NCBI GenBank assembly: GCA_003024985.2
Contig: PXIH01S0000580.1
From: Euperipatoides rowelli
Taxonomy: Eukaryota; Onychophora; Udeonychophora; Euonychophora; Peripatopsidae
DNA length: 12,002 bases
Direction: 5' to 3' (one strand)
In this document: positions 7,646 to 12,002 of the stretch, piece by piece
How the letters are laid out: every line of letters starts with the position of its first letter
Numbering within the stretch: the stretch's first letter is position 1
The notes under the pieces: model-generated
Databases searched by the model: none
What the model was told of the DNA's origin: nothing
Seen by the model: only the letters and a program-made list of their open reading frames with translations
Program-made: the position numbers and the translations under genes

Positions 7646-8263
7646 TGTTATTAGCTTTGAAACATGCTATTCTAATTAGTATCTAGGATATTACAAAAAA
7701 AAAAATACTTTATTTACCAACAACTCAATGACAAAACAACTCAAATCGAGATATGTATATTTAATATTTATAAGTACTGTATCAGTCTCTTTTACTATTC
7801 AGCCGAATACAAATATGAATATAAAGAGATTGAACGATCCAAAATGAATTGTTCTAGTAGATCTAAAGATGTTTTTATTAAATATTATAGTGGCTTATCA
7901 ATGCCTATTTCAACTTCATTGAATTATGTGTATTTTTGTAAAAAAAATGCTTGTTTAATTAATCAATCTGTTATATTCGGTCCATAAATGCATCAAAATT
8001 CAACTTTTATGCCAATATGTATCAACCCTTCATATGACAAATTTTAGCAGAAAAATCTCACGCCGATTCCAGTAATAGTAATAGTGGATGACTGGTTGTC
8101 AGACCAGAATAGGGGCCGTTTCCTTTACAGACCAATCAATAGTAGGCTATGTAGATCAGTGATTCAAACTTTGAAGCTTTATTTATTATTTTTTATTTGC
8201 AGTCGGTGACTCGATGGTTTTTATAAAATATAATCAAAACAAGCAGGCTGATAATAAACCTTT
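7362..8263. other. AT-rich spacer
   Basis: Beyond the repeats listed, no supported gene is present. A minus-strand ATG frame of 46 codons (7496 to TGA at 7356-7358, peptide starting MFDARVTGLFAS) ends at the inverted arm near 7361. It is too short and lysine/asparagine-rich to call. A pyrimidine tract ending in GCAG at about 8203 resembles a splice acceptor, but no exon can be followed from it. Confidence 0.4.
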
Positions 8264-8342
8264 AACAGGTTTTATTTGCATTAAAAAATATAATCTCTAA
8301 GACAACAGGTTTTATTTGCATTAAAAAATATAATCTCTAAGA
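8264..8342. repeat. 40-bp direct tandem duplication
   Basis: The unit beginning AACAGGTTTTATTTGCATTA at 8264 repeats at 8304. The 39 bases compared are identical; only the unit's last base differs (C, then G). The near identity indicates a recent duplication or an assembly artefact. Confidence 0.9.
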
Positions 8343-8782
8343 GTGTTTAAGAAATATTATTAAAACCTTTGGAAATAATAGTTAACATTTTGTTCTCATC
8401 ATGTCAAGTTAATAACAACGTACAAAGCCTTCCGTATTTTGAGGTGTTTTTTTTTTCTTCTTAAAATTGATTTCAACTTCAATCCCAAGAATTATCTCAA
8501 AATTTTATGGATTTTATATTGATTTGAGGGCTGGTACGCTTTTGTAGCCAGCAACCCTTAAGGAAATAGCCAGAATAAATTTAACGAATCAATAGATTAG
8601 ACAATTACCTACATTTTGGGATATGGAAGAACACTTTGTTCTCTATGGATTGCGCTCATTTTAGCAAAAACAGCCTCATAAATATTTGTCAAACTCATTA
8701 TAACGCCATTGCTGATAGATACCACCTAGTGTGTTTTACTATAAACGCACAGCTACAAAATTTACATTGTGTATCATAACAA

Positions 8783-9095
8783 GGGTCTGAGGTTTTTTTT
8801 TCGTAAACTATTTTTAGAATGTTAGTGTCTCGCCGTATAGAGGATTTTTTGCTCTTTCAAAATGTGCATTACAAGGATCTGAGTTTTTTTTTGTAAACTA
8901 GCTATATTTGGGCGATTTCAAAATTTCCATGATACTGAGGATCTGAGTTTTTTTCTTCATAAACTAGCTATTTATAAAATTTTCAAATTATGCATGATGA
9001 CAAGAATCTGAGGTTTTTCTCTCGTAAACTAGCTATATTTGGGCAATTTCAAAATGTCCATGATACCAAGGATCTAAGTTTTTTCCCTCGCTACC
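8783..9095. repeat. tandem subunits of the left foldback arm
   Basis: Five diverged copies of a unit starting near GGATCTGAG, then a T-run, TAAACTAGCTAT, and TTTCAAAATGTCCATGAT. GATCTGAG-type starts lie near 8785, 8875, 8940, 9005 and 9071. The first copy is about 91 bases long because it carries an extra TGTCTCGCC block; the others are 64-66. Confidence 0.85.
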
Positions 9096-9335
9096 TGTAT
9101 TAACTGGTTTGGGTGATTCAATATCTAGGTTCTTGGATGAAGGGTGGATTGGTGGGTGTTTGGGTCGGTACCTCTATTTATTTCAGACTGGATAGCGTTC
9201 TTTTATGTGCTGTATCAAATTTTTAAAGCGCTCGTTTTGTGTTGTACCCCAAACCTCCATCCACATAAATTCGTCGATATGTTCGGGAAGGAGGGTCTCC
9301 AGACCAGACACTACCGGGCACAACATCCACAAATA

Positions 9336-9430
9336 CACCCTTCATCTAAGAACCCTGAGATTGATTCACCCGAAATAGAGGTACCCACCCAACACCCTTC
9401 ATCCAAGAACCTAGAAATTGATTCACCCAA
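9336..9430. repeat. 57-bp direct repeat near the foldback centre
   Basis: CACCCTTCAT at 9336 recurs at 9393, followed in both copies by AAGAAC and GATTCACCC. Copy one is complete (57 bases) and copy two partial. The unit straddles the inner edge of the right arm; the left arm has only one counterpart (about 9110-9150), so the duplication arose on one side only. Confidence 0.75.
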
Positions 9431-9455
9431 ACTAATTAACACGGGTAGCGAGGAG

Positions 9456-9836
9456 AAAAAAAAACTCAGATCCTCGATATCATGGACATTTTGAAATCGC
9501 CCAAATATAGCTAGTTTGCAAAAAAAAACTCAGATCCTCGTAATCATGAAAATTTTGAAAGAGCCAAAAATCCTCTATAAGGAGACACACTGACATTCTA
9601 AAAATAGCTAGTTTAAAAGAAAAAAAACCCTAGATCCTTGGTATCATCGACATTTTGAACATTAAAAAAATAACTCGTTTGTGAAAAAAAAATGAGATAT
9701 AGCTAGTTTATGGGGGAAAAAAAACTCAGATCCTCGTAATCAGGCACATTATGAAGAGCCAAAAATCCTTTAGAAGGAGAGACACTGACATTCTAAAAAT
9801 AACTAGTTTACGAGAAAAAAAACTCAGATCCTTGTT
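9456..9836. repeat. tandem subunits of the right foldback arm
   Basis: The reverse complement of the left array. CTCAGAT-type ends lie at 9465, 9529, 9629 (as CCTAGAT), 9725 and 9823, with one degenerate unit near 9691. Two units carry the extra block AAAAATCCT...GGAGACACACTGACATTC (about 9567-9600 and 9770-9797), against one in the left arm. The arms have therefore gained or lost units independently. Confidence 0.85.
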
Positions 9837-10102
9837 ATGATGCACAATTGACAAATTGTAAAATTAGTAGCTGTCGCGTTTATAGTAAAACGCACTAGGT
9901 GGTATCTAACAGCGATGGTGATATAATGATCTAGACGACTATTTACGAGGCTGTTTTTGCTAAAATGAGGGCAATCCAGAGACAACAAAGTGTTCTTCCA
10001 TATCCCAAAATGTAGGTAAGGTAATTGTTTAATCTATTGATTCGTTAACCCAAAGTATTATAATTCCTTAAGGGTTTCTCGCTACAAAAGTGTACCAGCC
10101 CC

Positions 10103-10472
10103 AAAGAAACTTTTTCTGTTATTTATTTATTTATTTTCTTTAAAACTTTAAGTAATAACATCGGTTGACTATTTTTCTAAACAATAATGTAATGAAGTTG
10201 TTATCACTAGTGTCTGGATCCCAGATATGCATTTTCCCCCAGCAAGATTTTTTCTTTGGCGACATCAAGTTGACATCAGCTCGTGGGTCTTATTTTTTTT
10301 AAACAATGCAGAAACTTGCAAATTTTTATATGTTTCAGTTTAAATTTTCCAAATTTATTAATTAAACAAATATTTTTAGGTAAAACTAAACATAAATCAA
10401 TTTTAAAAAAAAATCATTGATAAACCACTTTAAAGTAACCGATAATGAAAATGTGAACGTTCTACAGGCTAA
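10103..10472. other. AT-rich spacer
   Basis: From the end of the foldback element to the next hairpin I see no gene or defined element, only AT-rich sequence with a TTTA run at about 10121-10136. Confidence 0.5.
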
Positions 10473-10516
10473 CATTCAACTATATCAGTGAAAGTTGTCA
10501 GTGATATAGTTGAATG
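10473..10516. repeat. 15-bp perfect hairpin
   Basis: CATTCAACTATATCA (10473-10487) and TGATATAGTTGAATG (10502-10516) are exact complements around a 14-base loop. It may be a relic of a short inverted-repeat element. Confidence 0.85.
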
Positions 10517-10566
10517 GCTTTCATATTCTTAAAATATTAAGTAGTAAATACCAAAAAGGGATTATT

Positions 10567-10659
10567 GTACTATTCATAGTTGGCTGCAGATACTATTTGA
10601 CCCAATATGAGTACATAACTTAATATTATGTACTCACATTGGGTCAAAATGAATAGTGC
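10567..10659. repeat. interrupted inverted repeat (MITE-like hairpin)
   Basis: The inner arms 10596-10618 and 10626-10648 are 23 bases each with one mismatch (TTTGACCCAATATGAGTACA and its complement), with a 7-base loop. Outside them GTACTATTCAT (10567-10577) pairs with ATGAATAGTGC (10649-10659), one mismatch. The left arm holds 18 extra bases between its two parts, while the right arm is contiguous. The stem is therefore about 34 bp, interrupted by a one-sided insertion. Confidence 0.85.
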
Positions 10660-12002
10660 ATTAAATACAAAGCAAATATCTGGTTGCAGTCAAGTTTTTA
10701 TATATTCTGTTTACAGGTTATAAAGTATACTTCATGGCCAAAAATTCACCATAAGATAGGCAATATGGTACCGGTAATCAATTGAATAAATTTTAAAAAT
10801 AATGATTCTTATTTTCTTGATCGCAAAATATAAACAATCAGATATTCATTTGTTTTTGTTGAATGATTATGATAACATTCAAGTCTGTATACTGTATGAG
10901 GAGAGGTCATGAGAATCAATCACATGATATCCCACCATCTTTTGACTAGGGAACAGTGCTAATATCATTATTGTTGTAAAACCCATCCAAGGCACCTCAT
11001 TCATAGTTTCGTTTTATTCCATTTTCACTTATGTGGGAGGTGTTAACAATCTGTCAAGGGGGAGCTCTGTCCTGCTGACACCTCTAACCCGCCTTTTCAG
11101 TGTGAGCACAATATATGGTTCTATGTTGTATTTCGTACTTTCCAAAGTGTACAAAAAACCTTAGGAATTTAGCCTACTATAGGTCGTGACATTGAAACGA
11201 GAATGAGATGCTAGCGCTGCAAAAACTTTATGAAGTTATTATATTTTGCCAGAAATTGTATGCTGCTGTTCAATACATTTTTTTTTAAAAAAAAATGATT
11301 TATCATATTTAGGGACAGACTTTATGAATACTCTTTTTTTTTTTTGACCAACCTATAAAAAAAAAGTAGCCTAATTATTTTAGCAATTTAATCAAAATAA
11401 AGATCTTACCATCAATTTCCCAGATAGCAAATTAATTTCTTTATAATTGTATGCAATGCATGCAGACGTTGATACACCTTTTAATCAGATTTAACCATAT
11501 AGCCTACAGTTTGCAGTGATGTTTTTGACTATGAAGATATTCAATCCAAACATCACCTAAAAATGATAACACAAACATTAGACATAAAAATACATTTTAA
11601 AATAAGTAATTGACAATTTTGAGAGTACAGTATATGATTTTTCAAAATGGCCATTTAGCTGCCTTATGAAAGACTTATGTTCCCATCATCATTTAGGACC
11701 CGTAAACAAGGTTAGCGCTAGGCTTCTAAATGTTGTAGCCACTGTGGCTAACAAGTCTAAAAGTATATTAGCGACAAAGTAAATGTATTAGTCATGCAAA
11801 AATGGAAATAGTAGGCTATGGACAGGTAGCCTAATTTTTTTATTGACTTATCTTTACAATTGGCATTTTGTAAAAATCATTTTGAATTGCTTAGCAGACT
11901 ACAGTAATTATTCAACAATTTTATATACTGTATAAATAAATATTTCAAAATAGTAGCCTACAGCTACTATTTATATAAAGGAAAATTTTTTTTATTAATT
12001 TT
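10660..12002. other. AT-rich non-coding flank
   Basis: No supported gene. A GC-richer patch at about 11034-11100 contains GAGGTGT and ACACCTC as a 7-bp inverted pair; nothing there matches a tRNA or other known RNA. TAGGCTA/TAGCCTA words are unusually dense from 11170 to 11960. Homopolymer A/T runs are frequent (for example about 11279-11296 and 11333-11345). Confidence 0.5.

Larger units (their letters stand above)
8528..10102. mobile_element. foldback element with tandem-repeat arms
   Basis: Two long arms face each other. 8528-9179 matches the reverse complement of about 9372-10102, with many blocks nearly identical. Examples are ATTTTGGGATATGGAAGAAC (left) against the complement near 9995-10015, and ATACCACCTAGTG against CACTAGGTGGTAT. 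The outer ends read GGGCTGGTAC (left) and its complement GTACCAGCCCC (right). Each arm has a unique outer part of about 250 bases, an inner array of 64-99 bp subunits, and a short inner part around TTCTTGGATGAAGGGTG. The spacer (about 9180-9371) carries no transposase. This architecture matches the foldback class known from Drosophila FB elements and is probably non-autonomous. No clear target-site duplication was found, so the ends may be a few bases off. An inverted segmental duplication is a less likely alternative. Confidence 0.85.

Noticed and set aside
9144-9494. 116-codon plus-strand frame with a repeated HPSSKN-x-EIDSP peptide
   Set aside because: It starts at GTG rather than ATG, crosses the centre of the foldback element, and its peptide repeat only mirrors the 57-bp DNA repeat. 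No independent sign of coding.
8783-9836. Regularly spaced repeats considered as a CRISPR array
   Set aside because: Units are contiguous tandem repeats without unique spacers, sit in mirror-image arms, and the host is eukaryotic.
11034-11100. GC-richer patch considered as a tRNA or tRNA-derived SINE
   Set aside because: No cloverleaf or convincing A and B boxes could be traced; only a 7-bp inverted pair is visible.

Overview
The window looks like AT-rich nuclear DNA from an animal, most likely an arthropod or another invertebrate. Bacterial operon structure, ribosome-binding-site-led genes and tRNA/rRNA genes are absent. Instead there is a C2H2 zinc-finger array gene, a decayed RTE-type LINE tail, a large foldback element, several MITE-like hairpins and long AT-rich spacers. 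The taxon is inferred from element types and finger style and is not proven.

Layout. 1-290 holds nested AT-rich palindromes. About 370-979 is the broken 3' end of an RTE-like retrotransposon, ending in a TGA-repeat tail. 1255-3433 (minus strand) is a zinc-finger protein with 12 intact C2H2 fingers in two six-finger modules and damaged fingers at its 3' end. 3200-3960 shows a tandem duplication of its 5' part; the outer copy (about 3538-3960) is dead. 3961-6150 is mostly empty AT-rich DNA with a 25-bp tandem duplication and one hairpin. 6152-6891 (plus strand) holds unrecognised coding-like segments, including a candidate two-exon frame (6250-6556 + 6707-6891) closing on a polyadenylation signal. 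It lies in an interval bounded by inverted 29-31 bp arms (6248 and 7361). 7318-7645 carries a short dispersed repeat, and 8264-8342 a near-perfect 40-bp duplication.

The most striking object is a foldback element at 8528-10102. It has two arms of about 650-730 bp, each built largely of 64-99 bp tandem subunits, facing each other across a 190-bp spacer. Two smaller hairpins follow at 10473-10516 and 10567-10659. The rest, to 12002, is AT-rich non-coding DNA.

The genes do not form a pathway. The common theme is sequence turnover: a zinc-finger gene growing by module duplication and shrinking by deletion, set among inverted-repeat elements. The foldback element and the decaying zinc-finger locus deserve most attention. 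I cannot show that either is undescribed without a database search.
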